DNA of 64,000 nt, taken from Sepiola atlantica (taxonomy: Eukaryota > Mollusca > Cephalopoda > Sepiida > Sepiolidae). This document shows positions 34,907 to 45,721 of this stretch, piece after piece. The position numbers and the translations under genes were made by a program. Position 1 is the stretch's first letter; each line of letters starts with the position of its first letter. The stretch covers positions 47,886,484-47,950,483 of the forward strand of contig OY744544.1 of NCBI GenBank assembly GCA_963556195.1, written 5' to 3'. The notes beneath the pieces were generated by a model that saw only the letters and a program-made list of their open reading frames with translations, did no database searches and was not told the DNA's origin.

Positions 34907-35359
34907 GCAGTGGTCATTAAGCCTTGATTTGGCGCGGCCATTATCATCCTCTCCTCATCATAATAAAGCAATCCTCTTTTGAGCCAGTCAACATAGCCTT
35001 CTTGATCTATATATTTTTGAGATAGTTCTTCTATAAAATATTTTGCTTGTGCTTGGTTGTCTCATTCTTCCAGTATTATACTGTTGTTCTCACTTTTAAA
35101 AAGTTTCTTATCTTTTTAATTTTGCTGGAAATTGTGCATCATACCGGATGCCAGACATTCACCCGCTTTTCCCAAGACTCCAACTGAGAAATCATTTTTA
35201 GGATTCTAATTGTCCCTTTAGGCGCGAATCTTTGTATCTGGTTCACAGGGTATATTCGCCAGGTAAATTGTGTCATTCTTTTTCATGAGACCGGTTGTTT
35301 CAATTACTGGAATGATTGAGATCTTCCCAAGATTCTAGTTACTTTTAATGTCGTACATA
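34907..35359. other. No gene seen
   Basis: Downstream flank of the LINE at 35.4-38.5 kb; no motif recognised. Confidence 0.4.
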
Positions 35360-35391
35360 AAACCTTCTTTTTCTTTCTTGTGCCACCTCCT

Positions 35392-37600
35392 TCAAAGCTG
35401 CAGCTCGGTCTTGGCAAGCCAGGTTCTCGTCTCGTCATCAAGGTCCGCTATGCCCTGCTCGCCATTGGGTAGTTTGAACAGCGGGCATTCCTCTATGATG
35501 TGCGTAACTGTCTGTTCTGGGTGGCCACATTCACAGGCAGCATCCTCTCTCAGGCCCCAGTCTCTCATTGTGGCAGAAAAACGGCCCACACCAGTTCTCA
35601 GGCGGTTCAGATTGGTCCATTGCCTTCGTGGCAGCTCAGCCCCTGGTATGTGGTCTGGGTCGGTGATGAACCTGTGCAGTCGGTGTTGGTCAGCCTGCTG
35701 CCAATCTTCCCTCCAGCGGTTCTTGGTCCACATCTGCTTTGAGGTGGTGTCTGGGACCGTTTCCAGAAGCTGATGCGCGTGCTGGGAGAGTGCGTGGCGT
35801 GATTTGAGGCGTACTGGTGGAGGGGGTTTGCTCATGATGTCGTGGAGCAGATGTCTCTTGTTGATCTTGGCCTTGCGTGACAGTGCCAGGACACTCGCTT
35901 CTCGTCGGATAGCGGGTGGGGCAATACCGGAGAGGATCGGTAGTTGGTTCACCGGCATGGCGTGGAGTGTCCCAGAGACTGTGCGCATGGCGATGTTTAG
36001 AGCTGCGTCAACTGTCTTGGTGTGGGTACTTCGGCACCAATCTGGGGCGCAGTACTCGACCGCTGAGAAAATCAGTGCTTGGGTGGATATCCGCAGGGTC
36101 TTGGTTGCGGCTCCCCATGTGGTACCGGCTAGACAACGAATCAGTGCGGCACGTGATGTCACCTTTGTCGTCACCTTTTCTATGTGTTGACGGTATGTCA
36201 GTGGGCGGTCGAGTTTCACGCCAAGGTACGTCAGGGTGGCGTCGAACAGGAGGGCGGTGTTGTTAACTATCACTTTAAGCTTGCGTTTGGCCTCACGATT
36301 GTTGAGGTGAAATACCGCGGACATGGTCTTGCCCACACTGAGTTTCAGCCGCCAGTTCTTGAGGTACCTGGACAAGGTCGTCATGTCCGCAGTGAGCCCA
36401 GCCTCGATAGTCTCCCATTTTTTGCCCGTCTGTAGGATGGCCAGGTCGTCGGCGTACCCGCATTGTTTGGCTGTTGTTGTCTGTATGTCGTAGATGTATA
36501 TGTTGAAGAGCATCGGGGACAAAACCGAGCCTTGCGTGACGCCGTTCTTTAGTCTCCGTAGTCTTCTGCGTTGGCCGTCGCTGGTGTGGAGGGAGAAGCT
36601 ACGATTACTCAGCATCTCCATGATGAAACTCACCAGGTGTCAATCTGGAATGGTTTGCAGCAGCTTAACATGAAGTCCACGTAACCAGATGGTGTCGTAT
36701 GCAGCCGTGAGGTCAAGTAGGACAGTGCCGGCTTTTTCTCCTCTCTGGAAGGCGCTCTCGATGTCCTGGGTTAGCAAGGCGACTTGGTCTGTTGTTGACT
36801 TGCCACGACAGAAGCCGGCTTGTTCTTTAGGTAGTATAGTTTCCACGACCGGTTCGAGGCGCGCATATAGTAGCTGTTTCAGGAGTTTGTATTGGACACA
36901 GAGAAGCGAGATCGGGTGGTAGCTTTTGGGATCATCGAGCGGCTTTTTTGGCTTGGCAAGAGCGATGATCTTTGCTCGATGCCAGATCTTTGGCAGCCGC
37001 GATGTTCTGTAGCACACGGTGTACAGTAGGCGTAGTCATTCTGTTGCTTTCCCTCCTTGGTGGATGATAAACTTCGGGTGCATGTTATCAGGTCCCGGAG
37101 CTTTATTCGACTTCAGGCGTTTGGTGGCTACTTCCATCTCTTTCATCGTAAACTCACCCGAGAGGTCAGTGTCGGCACTCGGTGAGGTGTGGAGATCCCT
37201 CAATTTAGTTGTGGTGTCTTTTGTGAAGTACTTGTCCGCATCTGGGAAGCTACCATTCTTGAGTAGCTGTGCTGCGATGGAATTGGCAGTGATGGAGCAA
37301 GGAGATGGTTTACTTGCACGACCGGTGAGCTTGTTGATGGTCTGCCAGGCTCTCCGGCTCGAGTGAGTGAAGTCGATCGTCTCCACGATTTCTTCCCATC
37401 TCTTTTGGCGCTTGGTGTTTAGTCTATCAAGAAGGCTGGTAGCTGCTGCTGCTCTCTCCTCACTATTTGTGGAGTCAGAGTGGCGTCATTCCTCGTCCCA
37501 GCAAGGGATATAGTTGGTACGTCGTCCGCAGGGAATGTGTTTCTTCACAGCCTTTAGCAGCATCTCTGTGTAGGCTTCATAAGCATCGTCCGTGTTGTTG
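35392..37600 (-). pseudogene. LINE reverse transcriptase
   Basis: One minus-strand frame runs from about 37600 to 35392, broken only by TGA at 37488-37486, 37038-37036 and 36642-36640. Blocks in order: APGPDNMHPKFI, WHRAKIIALAKPKKPLDDPK, YHPISLLCVQYKLLKQLL, QAGFCRGKSTTDQVALL, TVLLDLTAAYDTIW (first catalytic Asp), GVTQGSVLSPMLFNIYIYDI, CGYADDLAIL (YADD, 36456-36445), LGVKLDRPLTYRQHI, and a C-terminal CECGHPEQTVTHIIEECPLF, a zinc-knuckle-like CxC...H...C. The two halves separated by each TGA align without gap, so each stop is probably a point mutation (TGG or CGA to TGA). The protein primes and copies LINE RNA at the nicked target. Confidence 0.85.
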
Positions 37601-37786
37601 GCAGAGCCTTAACTGATGTTTCGACCTCCTTCTTGTAGCCTTGCCAATCCGCTTTGCGGAAGTTCCATCTCCGGACTGGTCTTCCCCCTGTTGGCTAGAT
37701 CAAGGATGGTGTTGTGATCAGCAGTGGACGATGTTGTGAGTGAGGGAACCGGTTCAGGGTGCGTCTTTCCGGCAGTGCTTGGTGCT

Positions 37787-37823
37787 GGAGGTTCTTAAAG
37801 AATGGCCTTCTTTAAGAACCTCC
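37787..37823. repeat. Perfect 16-bp palindrome, 5-nt loop, in the LINE endonuclease end
   Basis: ggaggttcttaaagaa (37787-37802) and its exact reverse complement (37808-37823). It replaces the conserved end of the endonuclease domain and introduces the stop after FLKKAIL. Confidence 0.9.
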
Positions 37824-38451
37824 CGCAGTCGGGGTTGGTCTCAGTGTTCCATCGTCCCGTGAACGACGAAGGCTCCTTCAGGTCGTAGAGGAGTGTGGCA
37901 TCTACAGCAGATGCCCATTCAGATAGAGTGATGCCGTCCTGGTTGGTGATGTTGTATCCCCTGTCGGTGTGGCGACTATTGAAATCACCAGCATAAATTG
38001 CGGGTGACGGCATATCGGGGATGGTGTGCGGCTCCAAACGGGATGGTGGTGGCTTGTAGATGTTGACTATGGTATTCTCGACCACCTTCGTACTGATCCA
38101 CTCAACTGTGGCATCATCGGTCAACTGACTAGCAGCCGACCATGGTACATTGTTTTTCACGAACGTCGCGAGGCCATGATGTTTGCTGCTGGTATAGCCA
38201 GCGAGTGTGAAGCCTGGGAGTTTAAGACTGGTGTCACTGACTTTGTGTGTCTTCTGGAGGAGGATGACGTTTGCCTCGGTGTTGGTGGCAATTTGAGCAA
38301 GGACATCGAGCTTTGGCATAGTTAGCCTTTCGATGTTGAGCTGCAGAATTGCTAGATGTTGATTTTCGACGACCGGAGTCGCCCGTCCTGAAAAGGATGC
38401 GTGAGAGTACTGTCGCGAAGGGGGATGGCTGGTTGAAAGCATTAGTTTCAC
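37795..38451 (-). pseudogene. LINE APE-type endonuclease
   Basis: Open for 218 codons. Blocks: LAILQLNIERL (family QWNxxGL), ANVILLQKTHKV (family LQETH, catalytic Glu changed to Lys), YTSSKHHGLATFVKN, TIVNIYKPP, and AIYAGDFNSRHTDRGY (GDFN catalytic Asp/Asn). The C-terminal SDH block is missing; the frame ends in GRWNTETNPDCGRFLKKAIL at a local palindrome. The Glu-to-Lys change plus the stop mean this copy would not cut target DNA. Confidence 0.8.
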
Positions 38452-38540
38452 TGTAAGCGTTTATTGACTCGTAAGAGGTGGTATTGCTTTCAGCTATTAG
38501 TGGAGGGGGCGCGTAGAGCCTGTCTTCGTCCCCTCCACAT

Positions 38541-39607
38541 AAGAAAAAAACATAAGACCTTAGTATTTAGTTATTTTCTCCCTCTCAACACTGTTTAAGC
38601 CAGATCATTAGGAACACTCACTTCAACTAGGCTTGCTAGTTTCTCCCTCTTACCCCATATGGCTATGTCATGTTTAACAGCTTCATTTGTTTTTTTGTTT
38701 TTTTCAGTTTACTTCAATGTAAAATCACATAAACCTCCCTAGGGGCTAATAAAACTTGATCTCTATATGAGATACACAGTTATCCGAGTGTTCAATTTAA
38801 TTAATTTTACCTTTAGCTAGTAACCGCTGAGTTAGTAAAGAAGGAAAGAACATTCATTTTTCTTTCTTCAATTTACCAGTACAAAATATTATAGTATAAC
38901 TTTTTTTACCGGATTCCAAAACAAAAATAATCAAGTCTTGTTGAGTATCAAGCTAAGTGCTGTTACTTGAGGTAACACCACAAGGAGAAAGTGCATCATA
39001 TGAGAATACATTTTCCAAGATTAGAAACCTTTCCAAGTTGTTGAAGATGACGATAAGTAGTTGTATGGTTTGAAGAAAGTTTCATTTCAAAGTATTCAAT
39101 TGCAGGTTTTTGTGTACAAAAAAGCTTCACATCAAACTAGATGTCATGAGTTTCATCTTCAAATATGAAATTTCCATTGCTGTATTTTGAAAACGATCTT
39201 CTGTATATTCTTTCATTCATTTTCCTCTGCCAAATCAACCAGTTAACTATCTTGTCGTCTCTTGGTCTTACCGGATTCCAGGACAAGAATTCATCTGGTC
39301 TGGTGGAGTATCCAGTTCAGTGCTGTTACTTGAGCTAACGTTACTTAAAGAAGGCGTCCCATTCCTAATGTATAGCCGTGTCGAGGGGATTTTATTTGGG
39401 CTTCGAATACTATGTTATTTTGAATATTTGGTCATGGTTTACTTGTACGGTAAAGTATCCTCATGTCGACATGTCCTGACAAACCCTAGTACAGAGAGAC
39501 CGAAGAGACTCGACGATAGTATCTGGTAGGCAATTCAAACTCTTTAGTAGGTAATTCAAACTCTCCGTGTATCTGTGTGCGTACATGTGTGTAGTTGCCC
39601 ATCTTGA
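38541..39607. other. No gene; one diverged direct repeat
   Basis: A ~71-bp sequence starting ttaccggattcca and ending tgctgttacttgag(g/c)taac occurs at 38906-38976 and 39268-39339 with about 75-80% match. No coding motif found. Confidence 0.5.
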
Positions 39608-39636
39608 TGCTGCTGCTGCTGCTGCTGCTGCTGCTT
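39608..39636. repeat. (CTG)n tract
   Basis: About nine CTG units; explains the poly-Ala frame on the minus strand. Confidence 0.9.
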
Positions 39637-40172
39637 CAGTGAGCAGCAATGTGTAATCTGTGGGGTTTCCAATGGTTTTACCCTTTCTATCTCTATCTCG
39701 TTCGCTCGCTCTCTCGCTCTCTATCTATTTATGAATCCATCCATCTGTTCATTTTGTTCTTTCGCGTGCTTCGAGGCAGCAGGTTCGAATGATCTGAAAT
39801 CACAGGAAATTGGAATATGAGGAAAGTCTAATGAATACGAACACGCGTATTCTTACTCTTGCCAAAATGGCGACGGCTTAAATGCAACTAACATGAATAA
39901 CTCACTTCATTTGCGTTTAGTGTTTGCAAACAAACCTGACAAACATCCAGTGAAAATGAAGGGTGTTACGCCGACGCCGCCGACACTGATAAATAACTAT
40001 TTTGTTTTTTATACTAAAACACACATATCGATGGTCATAGAATCTTTAAAAAAAAGGAAGACAAAAATATCACTTTCAATAAAACGGTGGGATGAATTTA
40101 AAAAACAGACAAACATTAATATATCTCTGCATTTATGCAACGGGAACAAATAAATAAACCTATCCAAGCATT

Positions 40173-40179
<7 letters not shown>
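39637..40179. other. No supported gene
   Basis: An 86-codon plus frame (39893-40153) has lysine-rich, motif-free content; I cannot support it as a gene. Confidence 0.4.

Positions 40180-40237
<58 letters not shown>
40180..40237. repeat. (CT)n tract
   Basis: About 28 CT units. Confidence 0.95.
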
Positions 40238-40238
<1 letters not shown>

Positions 40239-40639
40239 CACACACTGCACCGCTTTTACTAATACTCTTGGGAAAGGTATGACTCTACATTCCAACCCCC
40301 TAGCTATGGATTAAATGAATGTAACACCCCGAACTAACACTTATCATTTTATTGTTTCCGTTCGTCCTGTCCGTCTGCTTGCCACTGGAATCAAGCAATA
40401 CCGGTTAAGGAGAAGTGCGGCCGGGTATTGAACAACCCTAGCTTCAATATTAACTGCCCGTGAACAAAATGCCCGCCGTTCCGAGGCATTTGAATCGGCG
40501 TTGCGGGAACAAATTTCAATGACTGACACTCAGACATAGCTGCAAGCAAAAAAACAATGCTCACGCTAATAAAGGTGATGTATGTATCAGCACCTCCCCT
40601 AACTGCGATAATAACTCTACTAAACCTAACTCCTTTCGA
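40238..40639. other. Probable decayed G1 gag region
   Basis: No clear frame. Position directly upstream of the G1 zinc knuckle suggests gag remains, but I see no motif that proves it. Confidence 0.3.
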
Positions 40640-41998
40640 GTTTGCATGAGCTGATGGAGTCACCATTATGGCACCCCGGAAACAAGCTCCCGGTAGTAAA
40701 AATGACCAGCATTGGCTCAAAGATGCAGTATTGTGGGAAACCTAACCACCTTTCAAGAGTGTGCTGAGCAAAGAAACTTTGTCTTGGGACTGACAAGGCT
40801 CTCATGAATTATCTTATTGCTCACATCACGTTTAACTAAACAAAGGACATATATATGACCACAAGCGAGTAATAGAAATAAGCGTGTATGTTATCCCATT
40901 CTTACCAAATCTAAATCCCATACAGGCGAAGAACATTCCTGATGACTACAGAACAAAGCTGAAGATCGTCCCTGATAGCGGGGAACTATATGTCTAGGTG
41001 GACCAAGGCATCTGTTTAACATAGGGCTCACAATGAATAACCTAGTCCCATCAAGAAAAATCGTTCGAGCTGAAAGAGATTTCACACCTGTATGTCAGGG
41101 ATGGTTACCTGTGTAATTCGAGGTTCAGGGAAAAAAAAACAAACAAGCCCTTTACATATGCAAGGAGATCCATCTACTTTATTTCAGCAAGGCAGCATGC
41201 ATTGATGTGTGAATGCTACCTGATTTCCAAATCTTACGGCAACATTTTCAACTCAGACAAATATCGCAATCATCGAGTGCGTCAATACATTGCCAAGTCG
41301 CCCAAAAAGCCTTCCTTGTCCCCCAACAAAAAAGAACATTGGTTGGCTTAAGGATTGGCTCCTAGAGCATTTTTCCAAGATAGAATTAAAAAGCCCATAT
41401 ACATCTTAAAGTGTGAGAAGTTCCTAAAACCAGACACAACCCAATTCCTGTGCCTTATCATTTCAAGGAGCAAGTGCAACACGTACTTTGGGATGATGTC
41501 AAAAGAGGTATTCTGACCCCAGTGCCCGTTAGTAACCCTATTGATTGGTGCAGCACTATAGTAATTACTGCAATAAAAATGGAAAACTGCTAAGAACGCT
41601 GGACTAGCAGCAGTTAAACTCGCAGTGCCAACAAGACGCACCACAATAGTTCGCCATTCCAACCGACATTACGGGTATCACCCAACAAAAAACCCGTTTT
41701 AGATGAAATGGATGGTTATCATTAAATCACTCTAAATGAGAAATCTCAGCCACTTACAACTTTCATCACGGAGTGGGGCCATTTTATGTATCTCTGGATG
41801 CATCAGTGATACTAAGCCTCCGGTGATATCTATACGCGTAGATATGATGAGATCATTAAAACATTTCTCGCAAGGTAAAAGTCGTTGATGATACGCTACT
41901 TTTGACAACAGTATAAGAAATGTCTTCTACCATACATTTGACTACCTATCACTTCGTGCAAACAAATGAAATTGTCCTTAACAAAAATAATTTTTTTC
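40640..41998 (+). pseudogene. G1: Ty3/Gypsy-type gag-pol relic, gag knuckle to reverse transcriptase
   Basis: Plus-strand reading with many stops and frame changes. A gag CCHC-like knuckle YCGKPNHLSRVC (near 40726-40761) is followed by the pol polyprotein: QYIAKSPKKPSLSP (near 41285), HIHLK/KPIYILKCEKF (near 41390), WDDVKRGILTPVPVSNPIDW (near 41490), TFITEWGHFMYL, ASGDIYTRRYDEI (near 41820), DNSIRNVFYHTFDYLSLRAN (41908-41967) and NEIVLNKNNFFQF up to about 42003. These match the K02A2.6-like Gypsy reverse transcriptase found in many invertebrates; the VDDT catalytic box is degraded. The element stops where minus-strand G2 begins and resumes at 47029 with its RNase H. Confidence 0.75.
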
Positions 41999-43139
41999 AG
42001 TTTTTCTGGGTCCTTACTAGTAAGTCCGTACAGGTCCAGATGCTTCCTTACAGATTCTGCTGACGCCACATCCTCATTAATATATATGTCATCAATATAC
42101 GCCGACGTTGCTCTCCTTATCTTCTCATCCTGGGCTAACACAGCTTCGACCACAGCCCGCATTACAAGAAGCGCCACATTTAAGCCAAATCCTAGCCTAG
42201 TTAGACAATATCTTTGTCCTTTAATTATGACTGTCTGGTATAGCCAGAGAGATCTCTCAACATGGATCTGTAAGTATGATTTCCTGAGGTCCAGAATGGA
42301 TACATTCGTTCCTTGCTGTCTCCATTCTCGCATTTTTTTCTGTGCAAACATCTGTATCGCCAGTGAATGCATCAATATAGGTGTTTAATTCACGATAGTC
42401 CATCACAGGACGCACCTTATTTTTATTGGCCTGTAGCACAGCCATCAGTGGGATTAGTCCCTTGGGTGGACCAAACTCCTCCTGATTATATGGCAACAAC
42501 CAACCGTTGTTTATTCAGGTCTGCAACTCGCGTTCAAAATCTTCCCTTAATTCATTAGACATTGGATATTCAGAAATCCGAGTTTCCAGTTTCTCTGGTC
42601 CATAACCCGCTGACCATTTTCATGCTGCAACCCACACTCTCTTCCGTTCGTCGAATTTGGCAACAAAATCAGCTTTGTTAATACAAAGCGCTACAAACTC
42701 CACACTTCCAGATTGTGTGATGCGAACGTCACCGAGTGTCAATGCCAAGTAACATATCGAAATCAAAGGGTTTACCTTGCATAATCAGCACCTTGATTGT
42801 GGCAACGTTACCAGTCTCTGTATGAATCCTAATAGTGCCATTTCCGCAGCAGGCCTGCGTAGCGCCGGTCAATGTAGTTACCACCATCTTCTGCTTTGAC
42901 CAAGACCGATATAGCTTTTCACTCAAGATAGAACGTGAGCACCCAGTATCGAGGAGAGCCAAGTATCGTTCATCATCAACATAGATGGTAATGACAGGTA
43001 GCGCCGAGTTAACATTCTAACTGGAGAATAGACTGGCGCTGATGTCTTGTTCCCAACATCGTTTCCCGAACAATCTCTTACCAGATGACCAGTCTTGTTG
43101 CACCGATAACATCGTTGACGGGTAGTCTGCATCCTTTGC
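41999..43139 (-). pseudogene. G2: Gypsy-type gag knuckle, protease and reverse transcriptase (downstream copy)
   Basis: Minus strand, in order: CCHC knuckle CYRCNKTGHLVRDC (near 43115), retropepsin ALLDTGCSRSILSEKLYRSW with the DTG active site (42956-42880) and LLGIDTR, then reverse transcriptase KLETRISEYP, EEFGPPKGLIPLMAV, NKVRPVMDYRELNTYID (42499-42360), and after a frameshift VSILDLRKSYLQIHV, LTRLGFGLNVALLVM, AYIDDIYINEDVASAESVRK (YIDD box, near 42090) and LTSKDPEKLKK. It ends at the G1 junction near 41999. The first gag knuckle and the rest of gag are separated from it by the G3 insertion. The 42355-43139 part is duplicated at 45839-46612. Confidence 0.8.
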
Positions 43140-43291
43140 TGTAGTGAAAAGAAGAAAGAGAGAGCCGAATTCCTTTGTAAAGGTTTCATTCACAAAAGTA
43201 AAACACGAAATAAAGTTAAATGACGTAGCATTTTATAGTCAACGCCTGACGGAAGAGTTCATTCAATGGGAGGAGGGTTAAGAATATTACA
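43140..43291 (-). repeat. G3 3' LTR (152 bp)
   Basis: Minus strand begins TGTAATATTC right after the purine-rich gtaaggggaaag and ends CACTACA, giving the canonical TG...CA ends. Contains TATAAAATGC and GAATGAAA/AATAAA-like text. Unusually short for an LTR. Confidence 0.8.
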
Positions 43292-43303
43292 CTTTCCCCT
43301 TAC
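43292..43303 (-). other. G3 polypurine tract
   Basis: Minus strand gtaaggggaaag, directly against the TG of the 3' LTR; the standard plus-strand primer position. Confidence 0.7.
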
Positions 43304-43415
43304 AGTTTCTTTTTTTTTTACCTTTTTTTTCTTCTCTTTTATTTTTTTTTACCTTTTTTTTTACTTTTTTTTAATGTATATTATTCTATGATTTAAACTT
43401 TTTTTTTCTAATGCC

Positions 43416-44129
43416 TTATTTAGTAACGAAGTCTTTGTATTTCTCAGGAAATTTCCGTATTCTGCCAGATCTTCGCAGTGGCTCGGATGGCATTTCGCTC
43501 TCAACTGGCTCCACACGAGGTGTTTTTTCTATCTGTTCAGAATATTTTGTATTTTCTTTTTCACTTTCTGGTTTACTTACGGGTGGCATGCAAACATCCT
43601 CTGACGTGTTGTCTCCATTAATTGAGTTGGGAGCCAAATCTGTTTTGCTTGTCATATCTTTACATGGAAATTCAAAGGGAAAACGAGAGTATTCGTCGAT
43701 TATCGTAAGTAGATATTTGTTACCATGTGTGGACGTAGGCAGTGGTCCCTTGAAATCCATGTTTAATCGCTGAAATAGTAGTATTGCTTTTATGAGAGTT
43801 CCCTTGTTACCGGTAAAAAATTTGGGTGTTAAATACTGGCAAGACGAGCACGAATTAGTTAAACCTTTTATTTGGTTGAGTGAGAAAGGAAAGTTTCTTT
43901 CTTTGCAACAATGGAACAGTCGTGTAATGCCTGGGTGGCATAATTTATAGTGTAAGTCGCGGAGATCTTGTAAGGAATAAGTTAGAGCAGATATCCGGGA
44001 AAAGGTATCAGCAACAGTATTTTCTCTTCCAGGACGGTAGACGATGCTAAACTTAAATTGTGACAGTTCAATGCGCCAACGACATATTTTGTCATTTTTG
44101 ATTTTTGATTTCCTGGTATTATCAAACAT
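43416..44129 (-). pseudogene. G3 RNase H end and partial integrase
   Basis: Open for 237 codons. RNase H C-terminal WRIELSQFKFSIVYRPGREN with TVADTFSRI, then the integrase HHCC zinc domain (LHYKLCHPGITRLFHCCKER ... SCSSCQ), then the core start LNMDFKGPLPTS (first catalytic Asp) and YLLTIIDEYSRFPFEFPCKD. Immediately after this the sequence jumps to a Ser/Glu/Pro-rich tail ending LRRSGRIRKFPEKYKDF, so the second Asp and Glu of the DDE core are deleted. It cannot integrate on its own. Confidence 0.8.
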
Positions 44130-44133
44130 GAAG

Positions 44134-44430
44134 CTAATACTTTTTGGGGTCTGTAATTACAGTAAAGTGTTTACCAACGAGAAAATGTCGCCACTTTCTT
44201 AAAGCTTCAACAATAGCAGCTGCTTCTTTTTCTACCGCATGATGTTTCGTTTCACTAGGCCTTAGTGTCCTGGAATAGAATGCAACCGGACGGTTTTCTT
44301 GATGAAGGGTAGCCGCAATACAGTTGTTACTAGCATCTGTTTCTACTATAAATTCTTTTTCTGGGTCAACCGTTACCAGCATAGCATCTTTCAAGTCGTT
44401 CTTTAGCCTTATAAAAGAGTCCAATGCCAC
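44134..44430 (-). pseudogene. G3 RNase H
   Basis: Reads EFIVETDASNNCIAATLHQE, RPVAFYSRTLRPSETKHHAV, EKEAAAIVEALRKWRHFLVG, FTVITDPKKY: the TDAS...E...D layout of Gypsy RNase H, with ITDPK in place of the usual TDHK. Continues the reverse transcriptase piece at 44476-44805 and is one frame step from the integrase piece. Confidence 0.8.
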
Positions 44431-44475
44431 AGAAGATAATGGGAATTCTCTATTGCGGTTTAGTGCTAATATTTT

Positions 44476-44805
44476 CTATGAAAAATTCTGGATAAATTTG
44501 CTGTAGTAAGAGAACCCCCCAATAATCCGTCTTTGTGATTTTAGATTTAGAGGAGGTGGCATCTCAAATAGAGGTTTAAGACGATCGTAGTCGGGTGATA
44601 TCTGGTTGTTTTTGATAGTGTACCCAAGTAAAATTATCGTTGAGACTGAAACGATGCTTTTATTCTTATTAAGCGTGATGTTGTACTGTTTAGCAACCTC
44701 ATAAAATCTTTGAAGATTGTAGTCATGCTCTTTTGGGGGTTTTCCACAGATATTAGGGTCGGCCAATGATATTGCTTTTTGTTTGTGAATAATTTTAAGG
44801 TTCAT
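44476..44805 (-). pseudogene. G3 protease-to-reverse-transcriptase fusion scar
   Basis: The frame begins with protease-side text KAISLADPNICGKPPKEHDY and passes straight into the end of reverse transcriptase, YNLQRFYEVAKQYNITLNKN and ILLGYTIKNNQISPDYDRLK, then GGFSYYSKFIQNFS. The finger and palm domains with the xxDD box are absent, so about a domain's worth of reverse transcriptase has been deleted in frame. The preceding protease piece with MVDSGSVGTFIN is at about 44880-44820. Confidence 0.75.
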
Positions 44806-44819
44806 TTTTTTGCAATATT

Positions 44820-45703
44820 GCCGTTAATAAAAGTCCCCACACTACCAGAATCCACCATGGCATTGACAGTGGATCCATTTATTTTACACTTAGTAAATGT
44901 AATGACTTTTTTTCTTCCTGGTCACGCGAGACTAGGGAAACAAGTGTCTTCATTCAACACTGCCGACACAGACGATTTACAGACTTTGGCCCAGTGTCCT
45001 TTTTTCAAACACTTATTGCATTTTGAGTCACGGGCCGGACAAAGGTGACGCGGATGACGAGAATTCCCGCAGAAAAGGCAAATTTCATTCGGCCTCATAT
45101 TTTTTTGTGTCACTGTATTTTCTCTTGAAGTGATTATTGGCGCGGAAATCATATTCTCCTGGTTGTGACACGCAGAGTGTTTTTCTGCTTGTTCAAGAAA
45201 TCTTGCCATCTCGTATGTTTCTCGAAAAGTTAGCAAGGATTTCTCGAGAAGTCGTTGTCGAATTGAGGGGGAGGAGATACCGCTAATAAAAGCCTCCCGC
45301 ATATACTGGCTTTTATTTATTTCGGCACTCACAGCCTGGAAATTGCACGTTTTAGCAAGGTTTTCCAACTGTAACATAAAAGAATCCACTGTTTGCGCCG
45401 GTTGTTGTTTCATGGTCATAAGTTTGTGGCGGTTGTAGACTATATTAGTAGGCTTGATGTAGGCCGCGTCCAGAGCTCTTATGGCAGATGTATAGTCGTT
45501 TGTGTCACTAATTATTTCAAATACCTCTGCCGATATGCTATTTATCAAAGCATAGAAGTCGGTTTGGGTGTTTCAAGTCTCTTCAGTGCCGTTAACCGTA
45601 TGTAGGTAATTTATAAACGTAAGCTTCCAATGTTTGTATTTTTTTATGCATTGAAGGCTGTAGACTCGGTGTCGAATCGTTCGGGACGAAGTACTCTGTC
45701 CAT
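44820..45703 (-). pseudogene. G3 gag and protease
   Basis: Gag starts MDRVLRPERFDTES at 45703, 18 nt after the LTR, loses frame near 45645, and is then open from 45548 to 44922: SISAEVFEIISDTNDYTSAI, NIVYNRHKLMTMKQQPAQTV, DSFMLQLENLAKTCNF, MREAFISGISSPSIRQRLLE (capsid-like), then two zinc knuckles CLFCGNSRHPRHLC and CNKCLKKGHWAKVC. After a stop, ITFTKCKINGSTVNAMVDSG gives the retropepsin DSG site. Gag packages the element RNA; the knuckles bind nucleic acid. Confidence 0.8.
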
Positions 45704-45705
45704 TT

Positions 45706-45720
45706 CTTTTGTGAATAAAA
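45706..45720 (-). promoter_or_regulatory. G3 primer-binding site complementary to its own LTR (self-primer)
   Basis: One nucleotide after the CA end of the 5' LTR, the minus strand reads TTTTATTCACAAAAG. This is an exact 15-nt reverse complement of CTTTTGTGAATAAAA inside the same LTR (45780-45766). That LTR site begins 38 nt downstream of TATAAATG (45818-45811), close to the expected transcript start. I recognise no tRNA 3'-end complement (TGG...) here. Tf1-type elements prime with the 5' end of their own mRNA; this layout fits that mechanism. Confidence 0.6.
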
Positions 45721-45721
45721 T

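Larger units (their letters stand above)
35360..38540 (-). mobile_element. Nearly full-length LINE (non-LTR retrotransposon)
   Basis: Read on the minus strand: an upstream region (38540-38452), an APE-type endonuclease (38451-37795), a linker with frameshifts (37794-37600), a reverse transcriptase with a cysteine-rich C-terminus (37600-35392), and a short A/G-rich 3' end (acaagaaagaaaaagaagg, near 35370). Notably GC-richer than its surroundings. Motif order and the C-terminal zinc-finger-like block place it in the jockey/I-like group of LINEs; the clade is not resolved. Confidence 0.85.

Noticed and set aside
35348..36435. Several plus-strand frames of 80-140 codons across the LINE
   Set aside because: They are antisense shadows of the minus-strand reverse transcriptase, whose motifs are clear.
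39893..40153. 86-codon plus frame starting with ATG
   Set aside because: No similarity recognised, biased only by AT content, no supporting splice or promoter context.
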